From Lomentospora prolificans (taxonomy: Eukaryota > Ascomycota > Sordariomycetes > Microascales > Microascaceae), in NCBI GenBank assembly GCA_029532625.1, contig JARFXM010000011.1, positions 1,674,001 to 1,738,000 on the forward strand: a stretch of DNA of 64,000 nt, given 5' to 3'. The stretch's first letter is position 1. Each line of letters opens with the position of its first letter. A program made the position numbers and the translations under genes. Positions 1 to 12,763 of this stretch are shown piece by piece. The notes beneath the pieces were generated by a model. The model did no database searches and had not been told where the DNA came from. It saw nothing but the letters and a program-made list of their open reading frames with translations.

Positions 1-1446
1 TCGCGCCCTCATCCTCAATGAGTTCCTTGCTGATGAGCGAGTGGAGCTCCTTCTTAGCCGCAAGGAGCGCAGCATCGCGCTCTGCATCGATTTCGGCGTC
101 CGTCTTGTAGGTCTCCGTCATCTCAGTGTCGCCGTCGCTCGATTTCTTCTCGTCCTTCTTGGTTGGCTTTTCCTTTTCCTTATCTTTGTCATCGGGCGCC
201 TCGCCAGAGGCACCCGCATCATCGGCACCCGCGTCACGGATCTTGCGTCGCTTTCGGGCACGCTCAATGTCCTCCTCGTCCTTGCGAATCTCCCTGACCT
301 TGTCACGGACAGGCACGAGAAGCTTCTTCAGGTCATCCGTGCAGAACTCGACGAGGTCGAGCTCCTTGGGGAAGGAGACCTTGCGCATAATCTTGGCCTT
401 CTTCTGGCTGTCGCGTCTCCAGAAGAAACGGACAAAGTGGACCGTCAGATACTGGGGTAACCTCGCAATCTTGGACGTCTTGGTGAATGTAGTCTCCTTG
501 CCGAGGGCTTCAGAGTTCTTCTCAATCTTCTCCGTCAGGGCGTTGGCGATACCGTCCCGAAGATGGTTCGTTGAGGCGGTAATGTGGCAGTTCAGCTTTA
601 GGAATTGATCGGTGGACTCGACGGGCGCTTCACCGCCCTCCTCATCGCACTTGAGTTCGGAAACGAAGTTGCCAGTCATGTATCTATCGACGAACGAGGC
701 TGACGCCGCTTGTCCCGGGATTTGAAGCTTGGTCCGAATCTGCGCAAGGATCTGGGACCACGCCTCCTCAGCATCCTGCTGGGCGTATACGTTGCTTGAC
801 CTTGATCGTTCAGCGAACTGGGGGAACACAGTGCGGAGGGTGTTCAAGAACATAATGGGCTCCAGGCTTCCCTGAGTCTCGCCCATGCGCTTGTACAAGT
901 CACGAAGGTCGGCGACGATATCCGCTCCAAAGCCACGGCCACCTGGTGCGTCATACTTTACAAGAGCATTCTGGAGCTCAGGGATCGCGCGGAAAGCCTG
1001 CAGGGTCGAATTGAGGTAGCACGTGTTTCCTAAGTTGATGAGACCCGCCGGCGTGGCACCTTGTTGCTGCGCGGCCTCGGCTTCGGTCATATCCTCGACG
1101 AACTTGACAGGCTCCTTGGGTCGGACGAGATCACCGCCGGATCCGGAAGGGGTGCCGAGCATCATAATAGTCTGACCAGCCTTGAGACCGAGCTTGCTCA
1201 TATCGGTGTCATCCTTGAGCTGGCCGCCCTTGACTAGAATCTTTTGCCTTTCGGGTTCGACTCCGGTCAAGCTGTAGAGCTGAAACTTGAAGACTTCGCC
1301 GGGGTTGGAGGTGTCTACCTCGACATCGTATTTCTTGCCTTGATGCTTCACGATCACTGGCACCAAGAGTTTCTGGTTAGTTTTGTATCACTAGTGGAAG
1401 GTCGACGCGAAAACGGGGCCGACAACTTACCTTGAATCGTAGCCAT
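1..1446 (-). CDS. ubp6: Ubiquitin carboxyl-terminal hydrolase Ubp6/USP14, 3' end cut by window edge
   Basis: This is the proteasome-associated deubiquitinase that trims ubiquitin chains from substrates docked on the 19S particle. Exon 1 is only 16 nt (1431-1446, encoding MATIQ). A GTAAGT donor, a CTAAC branch site and a CCAG acceptor define intron 1357-1430, and exon 2 runs from 1356 off the left edge. The N-terminal 75 or so residues (IVKHQGKKYDVEVD onwards) form the ubiquitin-like domain that binds the proteasome. The USP Cys box follows, with the motif NLGNTCYLNS carrying the catalytic Cys. A charged Lys/Glu/Asp-rich insert is visible near the edge. The His/Asp box should lie beyond position 1 and cannot be checked. 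No in-frame stop is present in what is visible. The family assignment rests on the Ubl plus Cys-box combination and is secure. Confidence 0.95.
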
Positions 1447-2704
1447 TTTTGCGGTGGGCGTCAATGGCAGTAGTGGACTAAGGGAAGTGTTGAGGGGGGC
1501 GGGGCGATGGGTGTGACAAGTTTGGAATGTGAACGCAAATCTCTCGGAAGACGAAAAGTAATAAGGCGAGAAATGCGGTGCAGACGGGAGGTTCGAGTGG
1601 TTCGAGAGATGAGATGAAGGGAGACACCAGCTATGGGGGGAAGAAGATTCTGGTCACCGACGGGAGGCGAAAATGGCACCGAGCTCTCGTTGTTCGTTGA
1701 CTTAGCGTGGCTTTCGTCGTTTCGGGCAACATTGGAAGATGGTGGGGTTAGCCTGGCACAAGAACCTCGTAGGCCCCAGGCAAGTCAAGGTCGACTTGAT
1801 CACGTGAGTTCACCTGCTGACAGATGGCGGCCGATACTCCGATATTATGCTGTGGCATCAATCGTTGACGTTGCGGACCGTGACCATGACATGGCCAGGC
1901 AATATGATAGATAAAGCAAGTCAACTTGAATTGAGTGTCCATACTTCAACAATACCGGGATATACACGTTCAATGTGATTATGGAATTGTACTTTTTTTC
2001 AATTTACTATGGTCGGGGACCGTAAAGGTCAAAGGATGTTTTGAGCTTTCAAGTCTCTTTCCAGGGGAGCATTAGACAGAGGACTGCTTCGATTTCTGGG
2101 CGAACAGATTCGAAGCAGTCCTAACTTGTTTGCTGGTTTCATCACAACCATCGCTCTCAATTAAGCTTTCATGGCAAATTCATTCCAAACACTACGACGA
2201 ATGTGGTTTTCTTGGACACACATGTACGGCGGCGGCGGCGTGCACTTTAGAGAGTATCACGAAAGGAAAAGACGCAAGGTTACCAAAGACAGGTCAAGCT
2301 TGTCCCGAGGGAATTGAAGCGCAGGTTTGGCCAAGAGAGCCGATAGAGAATTCAATATAGCACCATTCGCGGTACCCGTATTTAGATTTTATTGTGGGAT
2401 ATGCGCCGCGTCGAGCTCAAAACTCACTTACGCCGCACTTTGCTTAAGCGCATCAGGGTCCCTAAGCCCCCATCAACATTATGTTAAGCCAGCCCAGCTA
2501 TTGTACGGAACATACAGCGGGGGGGCGAGAATGGTCATCATGATCGTAGAGCTAGCTTGTTGCCCTTCCACCGTTCGGTCGAGGGAAGTGTGGTGGCGAC
2601 AAGATTGGGGGGTGGGTTACGTTCGCAGAATACATCCGGCTGGGGTATATCTCCGACTTGCGTCTCGAGTGCTTGGAGTATGACAGCTCCGTAGGTATCC
2701 TCCC
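1447..2704. other. Intergenic stretch without a recognisable gene
   Basis: This is the Ubp6 promoter and 5' leader side plus the 3' flank of LSm7. Only short open frames under 120 codons occur, with no domain, splice pattern or codon signal that I can support. A T-rich stretch lies near 1990-2005. I see no tRNA and no repeat. Confidence 0.6.
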
Positions 2705-3249
2705 TTAGTCTGAATCATCATTAACGAAAGGATTCGCAATGACTTCGCTGCCATCCACCGGGCTGATGAGGACAAGGAGAGTTCCTCGGGCAACGACTAG
2801 GCCCAGTGACCTCGTAGACTCGTTTCCTTCCTCATCTAGAGCTAGTTAGCGTTTGCGTCGGGGTCGACAGGGGGCCAAGCCATCTGGCCGGGAGGGCTCC
2901 GCCAATTACCTCGAACCACCTCCTCAACCTCGTCCAATACCAAGTTCATGAGCGCATCAAAGCCTTTGAGGGCACCAGTGACTATGATGAGTGAGCAAAA
3001 GCCGAAAAAAAAGCTTCTAAAATTGACGCTGGGGTGCAATGTACCTTCACGACCACCATTGAACTTGACCGTTATCCTCTTGTCCATGTACTTGTTGAGG
3101 TCAAGAATGTTCTCCTTCTTCGGCTTCTCCTTGTCCCTGTGATCTCCTCCAGGGCCTCCCGAATGCGCCCCTCCGCCCCGACCGCCACCACGGCCGCCGC
3201 GATGCTGGTGGCCGCCACGTCCACCCCGATGGGAACCTCGATCGGCCAT
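2705..3249 (-). CDS. lsm7: U6 snRNA-associated Sm-like protein LSm7
   Basis: LSm7 is a subunit of the heteroheptameric Lsm1-7 (cytoplasmic mRNA decapping) and Lsm2-8 (nuclear U6 snRNA) rings. The model has three exons: 3045-3249, 2910-2981 and 2705-2835. Introns are 63 and 74 nt, each with a G/GT donor in phase 1. The protein is 135 aa. The first 35 or so residues are a Gly/Arg/His-rich RGG-like tail, longer than in yeast. The Sm fold follows: Sm1 includes KRITVKFNGGREVTGALKG and Sm2 contains GLVVARGTLLVLISPVDG. Without removing the introns the frame appears to stop early, so single-frame prediction would truncate it. The spliced product matches the family end to end and ends in VIANPF plus a short acidic tail. 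Confidence 0.93.
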
Positions 3250-6200
3250 TTCCCAAGCTCAATTCGTAATCTTGACGATCCTCACTTTTAATACGCCAGT
3301 AATCTGGCGCCGCTTTCGGACACTTAGCTTCCCTGGGTAGTAAAGCCCTCCTCCGTTTCAGCCAAGCTTGCTGAGCCCGGTCGCAGGGGATTATTTACGG
3401 TCTTTGTCGATCGCGCAGATTCAAAGTGCGGGCATGAAAATCGGTGACGGAAGTACTGTCTGCTTGTTCTGTATGGAAAAAGGCTACCCGCGTAGAGTTT
3501 GTGTGCCGGCAAACAAGAAAGGTGAGCTGTGCTGTACAATTTGACGGAGGTTTGAGGTCGCAGATTGCTCCTGCCCGTTGTTGTCGTGGGCGTGTGGGGG
3601 AGACGGGCTCTCAAAGGCGGTGAAAAAGTTCTGCCATTCTTGTCTCACGCTAGTTCTTGGTGGGGTTGTGAGAGGTACAAGGGTACTTCGGAGAGCTTCA
3701 AAGCTAAGCTCCCTGGCTACTCCGTACAGCTCTCATCCATCGGAGACTTTTCTATGTATTCCCTTTTGGGAACGACGGTGTCCTCGCTGCTACATTGTGG
3801 TGGCAACTCAAGAGGCCTTTGTACGCTGGGTGACCAAAATTACGAACTATAACACGTTTCACGGGCTAGCCCATCCTACTCTTGTTTGGGCATTGTCGCT
3901 CGAGCAGCTTTCTCGGAAGCACCTGACACGTACACCGAGAAGGCGTGGTCATCCTCACCGTGACGCCCACATCTGCAAGAATGATTCGAAAATATGTGAG
4001 AAATGAAAGAATAAGGGCAGGGAAGCGTCCACAGAGCCACCCATCGAAGCAATAAGCTGCATTTTCCCATTTCTTCTCATATCCGGATGGCCGCTGCGTG
4101 CCATGCGTCCGAGTAACTCTCGCACTGCCCCTACCGGCAGCTTGCTGAAATTCTACTGCCGGCATGCCGGATGAAAAGAAGTAGATATGCAAGGTTGTTA
4201 ACGCCAGTAGCCGCAGAGATGTAACTGGAAGCGGAAGCCCGGTCGTTTCCTTTTCCTCGGCCCACGAAGGCAATGAAAATATGTGGACATTTGTGAGCGG
4301 GCCGACTCTTCAGGCATGTCTGAACCTTGATAGCTCACCATGCCCTTCGAATTGCTATATTCTCAAACCTTCGTATGCAGTACGCCGTTGGAAGAAGTTC
4401 CATATTCAGAAGGAGACAGAAATAGGCGGTGGGAGAGGATGGAAGGAGAGTGGTTGGCTCTTTGCTACATCAGCCTCCTTGAAGTGGGGTGCGCGTAAGG
4501 TCCTGTGCGGGAGTGCTGTGCGCCAGCACAAGGTGTGTGGGCTCCAGAGGTAGCAATAGAGGAGGGGGTGGCGGGAGAGGTGGGTAGGAGAAGTAGGCGT
4601 CTGCCTATCGGGACGATGGGTTGCCCTCTCATCAACTGGCCCAATCTCCGACCATGAATGAGCGGGATAGCGAGCGGCGGGAAAGCCCAAGGTTCTCCAT
4701 TCCCATACCCACTTGTTCCACGGCTTAGCAGGCAAAGGGCAAAGGGTGGCCCATCCTCCGACCTCCTACTCAGCGGTAGCTTTCATGCTTAGGGACGGGT
4801 TCTTGCGGGACTGACCAACGTGAACGAGGGAAGTTCCTAATCAACGCTTAGCAAGCCCCGCTGCGCTCCTACTGACGTTCTCAGCGCACTACTTGACTCT
4901 CAACTCAAGCAATTATGAGCACAGCATGCACCAGTACCATTGAGGTGACGTTTGGAAGTCAACAGGAAGTGTGACGTGTGCCACAGGACAGCATTGACTA
5001 CGTCCGACTTTCGGTCAGATATAAGCGGTCAAGGTTTTGAGAACCATTTGTCTCCCCCCCTACTCAGCTCGATTTTGAGACATATTCTCCCCGACACAAA
5101 TCGCCTGGCTGTCCAGAGGGGTTCGCCACCTGGGCCAAAGACTTGGCGGCCTCACCGATGCCGACACTGACATAAGACCGCAAGACAAAGGCGCACCCCG
5201 TTAACAGCCACTTGTTGATACGCGACTACTTATGGAAGTAAGGGAGGAGGTATGCACAGTGCGAGAGCCCCCTTGGTCTCTAGCCCATCCTTGCTGTCGT
5301 CAAGGAGATTAATAACGAGGCGGATGAGCGTCAGGCTGGCGGTGGGACTCATATGTTTGTTCGATGGTGTGAGCTTGTCCAACTGGAGCTCTCAAGACGC
5401 AAGAAGCCTGGGCCACCACTCGCTGAAAACCCATTGCGGTGCGTGAGCGCGCGACGCAGCAGTTCTCACAGATATTACGCCCCCCTTGCCCCGAGGTGTG
5501 TCCTCGGCGTGACAAGGTCTAAGCTCGCCACTAGCTCGATTCAAGGCAGATGGCGCTAACTCTATACTTCCATCTATCTCGTCGGGTCTGTCATCTATGT
5601 CGGGAGTACTATTAGTCCCGCCGCCAGTCAGGGGATCCTCTGTCCCTTGGTTTGACTCAGTCACGCGCGCTCTGCAGACCCTTTTCTGTCGTCGTGATCC
5701 TATGGATAGGGGGTGAGGAGGGTGGTTGGATCAAAACGGGCCGGTGGGTAAGAAAGGGAGTTCTCCTAGTGGAGGTTTGCCTATACGAAACTAGAAACGC
5801 TACCCGGATGAAATGTACAGACGGGAGGATGGAAGAGTGTATGCACCAGAGGGAGAGAAGAAGGAGAGGATATGATGGAGGGTGTAGTTGAAGACAAAGG
5901 GAGAGGACGACGAGGGGAGGTTTGGACCCCCTACACTGGTGTCATGTTTGACAATGCGATCACCCGAAGGCGCCCGCCGCCAGCTACGTAGCGATGGTGT
6001 TCTACCACTTAGAATAGCATGCCACACGAGATGAGTGGGATGAATCGGTTCGGAATGTGCGTAGACAGCTGGCTGGGTGTAGGAGACGAGGGAAAATGGG
6101 TGGTCGAAGCTTAGTTGCTACCCTGCTTATGGAAATCAGAAGGAGCTACGCTACAGCTTGAGGCGAAGGCATGCACGGATATCGATCGATCTTTGCGCTA

Positions 6201-7399
6201 TCGACATCGGAATATGTTCGCGATATTTGGAGAGTACCCGCTTCGACGCATGCTAGGCTGCTTCGCGTGTCTGTGAGCGACTCATCTACCATCCCTCACT
6301 TGTCCTCATTTCCCGCGGATTTGATCGAATTGCCATGTCAGATCTGTACCTCCTTTCTTTTCTTTTCTCGCCTCCTGGAACAAGGAACCCTCAGAGATTC
6401 AGCTTATCGCCCTCCTCCCGGAGACCTCACCTGTGGAAGTAACAGGGCCCATGTCGATGAAAATTGGGACATATCCGCGCCGCCTCCCACTCCACTACCC
6501 GAAAAATTGGACTAATGCAAACAAGAGCAAGACAAGGCTTCAAAGAAGTCAAACACACACGGAAAAAGAGAAACATGGTACGGGATCGAGCCGAAACCGA
6601 GACGGGAAACATTGAGGTGACCGACACGAGTGAGAGGATGAGAGAGCGCGGGGATTGAGGAAAGAGAGCCGACGAAGTGAAAACGCTAGAGCCAGAACCA
6701 GAAAGAGGGAGGTTAGATCCGGGAGATTAATGGTTGACTCGACCTGTCCATCCCCGGTCTAAGACCGGAGGAGAACCAAACAATAGCCAGCGCCCTCTTT
6801 TTCTACCTCTCTCCAATCACAGGAACGCTCAGCCCCTAAGCGGCCATACAAACGCCGTTCATTCAGCGAAAACGGTTGTACATAATTGTAGCATGTATTC
6901 ATCCAATCTGGGGAGAGGAATGGGAGTGGCGCTTCAAGAGGTTCGCTTTAGGAACTTGTGGCGATGGTGGCTTTTCGGGAGTGGGAGGAAGGTAATGCAT
7001 GTCCTCTCACCTGCGGTTGGTGAGCTCACGGCGGAGTCATCTCGAATAGGTGTTTCCTGGTTCTAGCCATGGAAAACAGATATTGAAGGCAATCGCCACG
7101 ATGTACAGAGAGGCTCCGTCAAAGCCTCCAAGAACCTTGACCGGGAGAAGAATCAGAATAGCACGGGAGCCGGACTCGAACCAAATCTTCGATCTGGTAG
7201 CGACACCGATCGAGTCAAAGAACCCTGTTTTGAGAGTGGAAATGGACAATCATCATAATCAGGGCGGGAAGAACAAAGGCGACGGCGAACAAATGACGGA
7301 CATTACCCCATCACGTTACGCCCGAGATTAGCATTAGTAGTTGGGGAACAGAAAATGAGGCGCATGTCGACGTTCATGATCCTGCTGTCACGTTTGCCA
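3250..7399. other. 4.1 kb gene-free intergenic region
   Basis: I read both strands and find no open frame above about 135 codons, no conserved domain and no exon chain with consistent phase. The region lies between LSm7, which is transcribed away from it, and the leader of the Zn2Cys6 gene. It probably holds distal control sequence of that regulator or non-coding RNA, but nothing in the sequence proves this. Confidence 0.5.
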
Positions 7400-8867
7400 G
7401 TCCTGGGTTCCTCGACGCTTGTTCTTCCTCTTCCTCCTCTCTAGCTGTCATTTGTTTGATTTCTTTTCTTTAAGACATTTTTTTTCTTTTTTTTTTTTGG
7501 AGATTAGTTAATGCACATCATATTGTCATTTTTATCTTATCTTTTATATTTCTTTTGTTTGCCTTTGCTCTACTTGTTCCCCTACAGCTTTTGCGTCCAT
7601 GTTACTTCCAAGCTAGCATTACTTTTTCTTCTCTATTCTCCTGTCTGGCTCAGCTTTGTGCATCTACTGCCATGGAGATATCCCAATCTGGAGTGACAAC
7701 GCAGGCTTTTTTTAGAGGGCACTCTATGCGATCACCTATCCCAGTCAGCTAGAGTAGACTATGAGATGAGGTATATCACAGGATAAAGGGCAAGGAAAGT
7801 CGAATGCATTGTGTGAGAAGACAGGAATGATATAGCGAAGAGATACAGAGGTATAGACAAGAGCCACGACCAAGGGGGCGTATCTCTTGCAAGCCGTCAT
7901 TCAGAATAGAGTCAGATGGGTGTACAACTAGTTTGGCCTATATCGAAAGCCTCTCAATCCCTGTATCTGTATGGCAAGCGTCCACCCTCTCACCTCATCA
8001 GTTATCTTCACCCCCATACCCTCTGTACTTCCCTGCTCAAACCAGTCTTCTTCGCTCCCCTGTCCTCCATTTCCTTCCTTTTCCAATTCTCCTCCTCTCG
8101 CCATTCTCCCTTCTTCATTCTTCTCGAATCCCTGTTTTCTCCGGAGCCTGGCCTGCAAAACCAACTTGGACCTAGTCTCTTTCACCCCCGGCATCGCCTT
8201 TTTCTTCCTTGTGACCCCGGGATAGGATACCTCCTTTTGTCATGTATGCATCGGCCTTCTTTCAAAACCCACCTCCCACTTCCTATCTCTTACTTTGAAC
8301 GACTGGCTGGTGGTTATTCCTCCCATGGAACGATTCATCCCAACATAGGGTCGGTTCCCATTTCCCCCCTTCTCCCGCATTTTTAAGAGTCAAAAAGATA
8401 CAGCATTCCCAAGGGTCGGAGAGGGAAGGGGTCCCTACCCTCCTTTTTAAACTACTATCAGCCTTACCTTCAGCCTTCTGGTGAAGACACGCACGACGTT
8501 CCTTTGCTTCCTCTCATTTCCATTCCCTCGGACCCTCAGGTCCTTTTTCTTACTTTGTTCTCCCTCGTCTTTCTTATTGTTTTCCACCCTACACGCGCAT
8601 TCATATTCGGGGGAGGCTAAGAAGAGTGCAGAAAGTGCCTCGTCAGGTTGCCTTAACTTCACATCTCCATGTTCCTTCCCTTCTAAAGTCTCGCTCATCC
8701 GTCCAACCAGGCTCAGTTGACCTTTCGATCCACCCCTTCCATCCCGCGCTCTCGAGAACCTTTGATCCCGTGTGTTTCTCTTGGGAGGTCTTTTTCTTTT
8801 TCAACCACACGGATCCACGGAAACCGTTTTAGAACGCCTTCCGCCTGCGATCCTTATATCTAGTCCG
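7400..8867 (+). promoter_or_regulatory. Long pyrimidine-rich promoter/leader of the Zn2Cys6 gene
   Basis: C/T-rich blocks with T and C runs (for example 7415-7500, 7990-8220 and 8480-8590) extend to the start codon at 8868. Such tracts are typical of promoters and 5' leaders of strongly regulated filamentous-fungal genes. Several ATG triplets occur within it, so upstream open frames would exist if transcription starts far upstream. The transcription start cannot be read from sequence alone. Confidence 0.45.
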
Positions 8868-11678
8868 ATGGCGCACATAACCACAGAGCAGGAACTGCAC
8901 AAGCGAAAGAAGATCGACACTGGTGTCACTGGGGGAGGCAGTGGAGGACGAGGAGGAGGAGGACGAGGAGGAGGAGGAGGAGGAGGAGGAGAAGGAGGAG
9001 GTAGCGGCAATGCTGGCGCTAGTGCCAGCGGTATTGGTGGTCCCTGTGGGGGAAAGCCGATACATCCCAACGGTCTGTCGCAAATGGCGTCGTCACATCT
9101 TTCGCACTCAGGTATGTCGTGCTATTGTCCCTTTCCATCTGTCTCTCCCTCTCCCTCCGTTCCTCGGCTTTGGGTATCTTGTTCCTCTGCCTCCTCTCTC
9201 CAGTTCTTCTTTTCTTTTTTTGTTCTTCTCTGCAAACCCTACCTTTCACCCCCCTTGGGCGAATTTGGGCACATTGGCATTCTCCTTTTTGGGAGATTAC
9301 CAGTATCCGAACATATGTCGCTTTCTTTTTTTTTTTTTTTTCAGTATTGCCTGTTCTTCTCCCCCCGGCCCCTCGATTTGTACAAAGGACTCATGGCCCC
9401 TTCTCTTGGCGGTTATGAGCCTCTTCACTTTCGTTTTATCATACCCTCTTACCTTGACGTTTCTCCCCGACCACCACAACAAGTGAGTAAAGCCTTCCTA
9501 AAAGGATTGTCTCTCTCTATGTGGAACGTGGGCGACGGGTGTAAGACTTCTACCCCTTTTCCATGTCTTTGAATCCCGTGCGGGAGATCCATGGCAGGAA
9601 ACTGGGCAAACTAAGGGTCAGCTCGTCGTTCCTGGCGGAAAGCAGCAGCAGTCTCGCGTTTAATATCCATCCAATCGAAAAAATGACTGGCCTGATGGTC
9701 ACTGGTAACCCCAACTTTCTCTCTCTTTTCGGTCGTCTAATCGTGGTTTACATGATCTTTGTATCTTCTTCAATACCTTGCTCCTGTTCACTCTATACTT
9801 ATCTCGGATAAGCTAAACCACCTGTTTTGTATAAGCCCGAGCTAGATCTAACACCCGGTGTACAAACAGGCGCGCTGGCATCTACGCCGATCAACTACTT
9901 CTCGCGGGCGAGCTACGAAAAGCTTGGGTTAATACAAGGGGAGGGTGACGTATTTAGATACCTCTTGAAGCTCTTGTCAGACTACGAGGGTAAGTATACC
10001 CCTTGAAAGACGAACTCCGCTGCTCTCCCTCTTCGATGTAGAGTGCCTTTTGACTTACAATGCTTTTCGTCATTCAGGAGTCCTCGCCCGACAAGAAAGC
10101 CTGGCCGTAAACCTCGGGGCGAAACTCACTGGCCCCCGTCTCATAAAAGCCCTCGAGAGCACCTTCGAGGGCCCCATCATCACATCCCCACCTCAAACAG
10201 CGCAAACGCCGCATCCAGTTAGATGGACTGACATTATCCACTATGCGCGCTCGAATCCGTCTGGTTTCACAACGGTCAAGTTGCCGGGCGGCGTGCCGGT
10301 GTGCCAGTTTCACCTCCACGGTATGCAGGTGGAGGTCATGGAGGAAGACTGGCGGCTCATTGCCACTGGGGCCTTGGACGGGATGATACCCACCGGGCCG
10401 ATGGAAGAGGATGAGGCGGCGGAGTTGGCGACCGTGGATATACTGGAGGCCCGGCTCGAGGTGCTCATCCAAACGGCGGAGGAGGTGGCGAGGCGTGCGA
10501 AGAAACTTGTGTACGCCCTCAACGGGAGACGGTCTGCGGTCGTGGCGCAGAGGGGAAAAGAACAGCATCAGCAGCACCAGCAGCAACATCCACCGTCTGT
10601 TCTGGCGACTGGGTTCCAGGCCGTGAATAGGCGGAAACGCAAAAATAGCGTGAGGGAGGGGATTGGCGGGGATATGTACGATCTCCACGCGGATCTGCTT
10701 CAGCAGTTTAGTTCGCCGTTGCCATCGCCGAACATGTATGCCCGGTCAATATACACTATCCAGACGGGACAGACACCGGGGCACATTTCTGTTTCCGCGG
10801 CGACGGGGCCAAGCCCTTCACCCGTCGGATCTGCTTATCCGATCTCATTGAGCCCTGTAGCGCGGTACCCCCCCATTGCGCCGAGCGGCCGTCTCCCTAC
10901 CCAGCCTCCGGCGACGCCGCGACGAGATTCGGCCGCGGAGGACGCGGAGGCTCTGCATCGGCCGCTGATTACAGGCATGATCGAGACGCTTGGGAAGGGA
11001 GACGAGATCATACCTCCTTGCGATAGGTGCAGGAGACTCAGGGTCGAGTGCGTAAAGCATTTGACGGCTTGCCAAGGGTGCACCAAGAAGCACGCCAAGT
11101 GTACGTGGAAAACGGCAACCGAAGAGGAGATTACCGAACTTAGACACAGGAAAGAGATGCGAAAGCGGGCGGCGAAGAAGGCGGCGGAGGGTTCGCATCA
11201 AGGCGTTTGTGGAATAACCACTGGAGTCGGCCCCGGAGGGGCGGCGGGCGGCGGAGACGGAGGCGTGAGACGGAATGAGAGAAGTGAGACTAAGCTTCCC
11301 GGCATCCAGCATCCGCCGCCACCTCCTCCCCCTAATCAATCCGTCCCTCGACAGGATCTGGTGACCCGAGAGATTGATGAGCCGGCGCCTCCCCACTCGC
11401 ACAGGCCGGTTGAAAGCGAGGAGTCTGGGCAGACGTCGACATATGTCAGCCATCACCACATCCCAAAGGCCTCAGGAGCTGGAAACGCCGAGGAGACGGC
11501 CCCATCCAGGATGGATATCGACTCGATCACAACGCAAATGTCGAGTCCACCTCGCGGACTACTTCCAACGGGGTTGCCTCGAGACCCAAACTTCCTGAGT
11601 ACGCCAGTCAAGGAAGTAGGGATGAAGGAGGTGCGGGCGATGCCAGCCACGACGGGCATCTGTAACGGGGAGGGCTGA
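8868..11678 (+). CDS. Zn2Cys6 (fungal-type binuclear cluster) DNA-binding protein with conserved N-terminal domain
   Basis: The model has four exons: 8868-9111, about 9546-9704, 9870-9989 and 10078-11678. It totals 707 codons and phases agree. The acceptor of the first intron is weak, so the exon 2 start is uncertain. The product opens with MAHITTEQELHKRKK, followed by a Gly-rich tract encoded by GGA/GAG repeats (8935-9005). A compact domain follows, running through TPINYFSRASYEKLG, LARQESLAVNLGAKLTGP, GFTTVKLPGGV and DWRLIATGALDG. After low-complexity Pro/Ser sequence comes the zinc cluster, beginning with CDRCRRLRVEC near residue 489. The spacing is C-X2-C-X6-C-X6-C-X2-C-X6-C, with basic residues after it. 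A cluster far from the N-terminus is unusual for this class. A nuclear transcription regulator is likely; I do not recognise the target pathway. Confidence 0.82.
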
Positions 11679-12763
11679 GGTCCACGTCTCTGATCTGGTA
11701 GTGGCGAATACCAAGTCACTCCGAGAGCGAAAGTGACCAAATATTGGCGTCAGTTTGACCGAAGCAAATACTGGCTATGTATAGAGAATATCTATATAAC
11801 ACTCGGAGGGGCTGAAGGGGAGCGGAACAATTTGAGAACAGAGAGTCGGGGTCGTGGAACCAAGTCTTGGGGGCGTCGGGTAGATCATTCTCCTTTGTTT
11901 ACAGGGTGATAATAACAGATAGATTCCCCAATAGGCATAACGAAAAACTCTGGGAAAATAGATTGGACGTCATGATCGGGATCCTCCACTGTGAAAGACC
12001 CAAGCTCTAAGTAAACGAATGGACGGAGTCAAAGACGGAAGGAGACGTCGACCAGCGCGAAAGCGAAGTAAGTGTGAATTACAGTGCGTATAGATATAAA
12101 CACCTGGTACATTATGGCCTGCTTTTCTGACTTTGACCTGGGTCTGTGTATTGTACCTTCCTCTGCTGTGCATCGCGGCTGATCCCGCTCGACGCGCCGG
12201 GTCCAGCCATAAGTTGCGCGTCTTTTAATGTTCTAAGCTAACAACCTACAGTCTGGCAATTTAGCAAATTGGGACGAATGGGTGGACAAGGATTATTACT
12301 AACCTTGCCGAAAAACTTCCCCCGAGGCAAAGGGGCGAATCCCAGTAGAAGCACAAGAGCCAAGATTAAACAAAAATGCGTCGCCTCTTCTTGCCCATGA
12401 TTCGATTAAATCTAGCACAATCCTTAAAATTTTCCCTTTCCTTTTCCTCAGGTGTTCTCTTCTGAGAATTTCTCACGGATGGACGGGTTTTTTCTCATTT
12501 ACCTTATATTCATTCTTTCTAACGATTAATAATTATTTCGGGATTCTCTCTTCGTTTTTGTTTCGCGGTGACGATTTTTCATCTGGCACCTGGGATCGAG
12601 AGGTCTCTTGATGATACTATAGCGACCCCGATTACGACGCCCAACTTTTTTTCTTTCTTCGACACCACTAGTACGACGACGATCGAATCCCCCCCCGAAA
12701 GCGAATCGCGATAGACGCCAGCTTCTCCAAGGCACCCTGAGTCGCACTTCAACGCAAAGCCAG
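11679..12763. other. Intergenic: 3' flank of the Zn2Cys6 gene and leader of the carrier gene
   Basis: No gene is seen. The last 350 bases before 12764 are T/C-rich and look like the leader of the downstream carrier gene. Confidence 0.5.

Noticed and set aside
3866..4273. 135-codon minus-strand open frame between LSm7 and the Zn2Cys6 gene
   Set aside because: There is no recognisable domain and no exon partner with matching phase; composition looks random.
7155..7215. Minus-strand sequence containing GGTTCGAGTCCGG, like a tRNA T-arm
   Set aside because: The bases flanking the loop do not pair as a T stem and no acceptor or anticodon arm can be folded around it.
8935..9005. GGA/GAG-rich tract as a stand-alone microsatellite
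   Set aside because: It lies in frame in the first exon of the Zn2Cys6 gene and encodes a Gly-rich stretch, so it is treated as part of the CDS.
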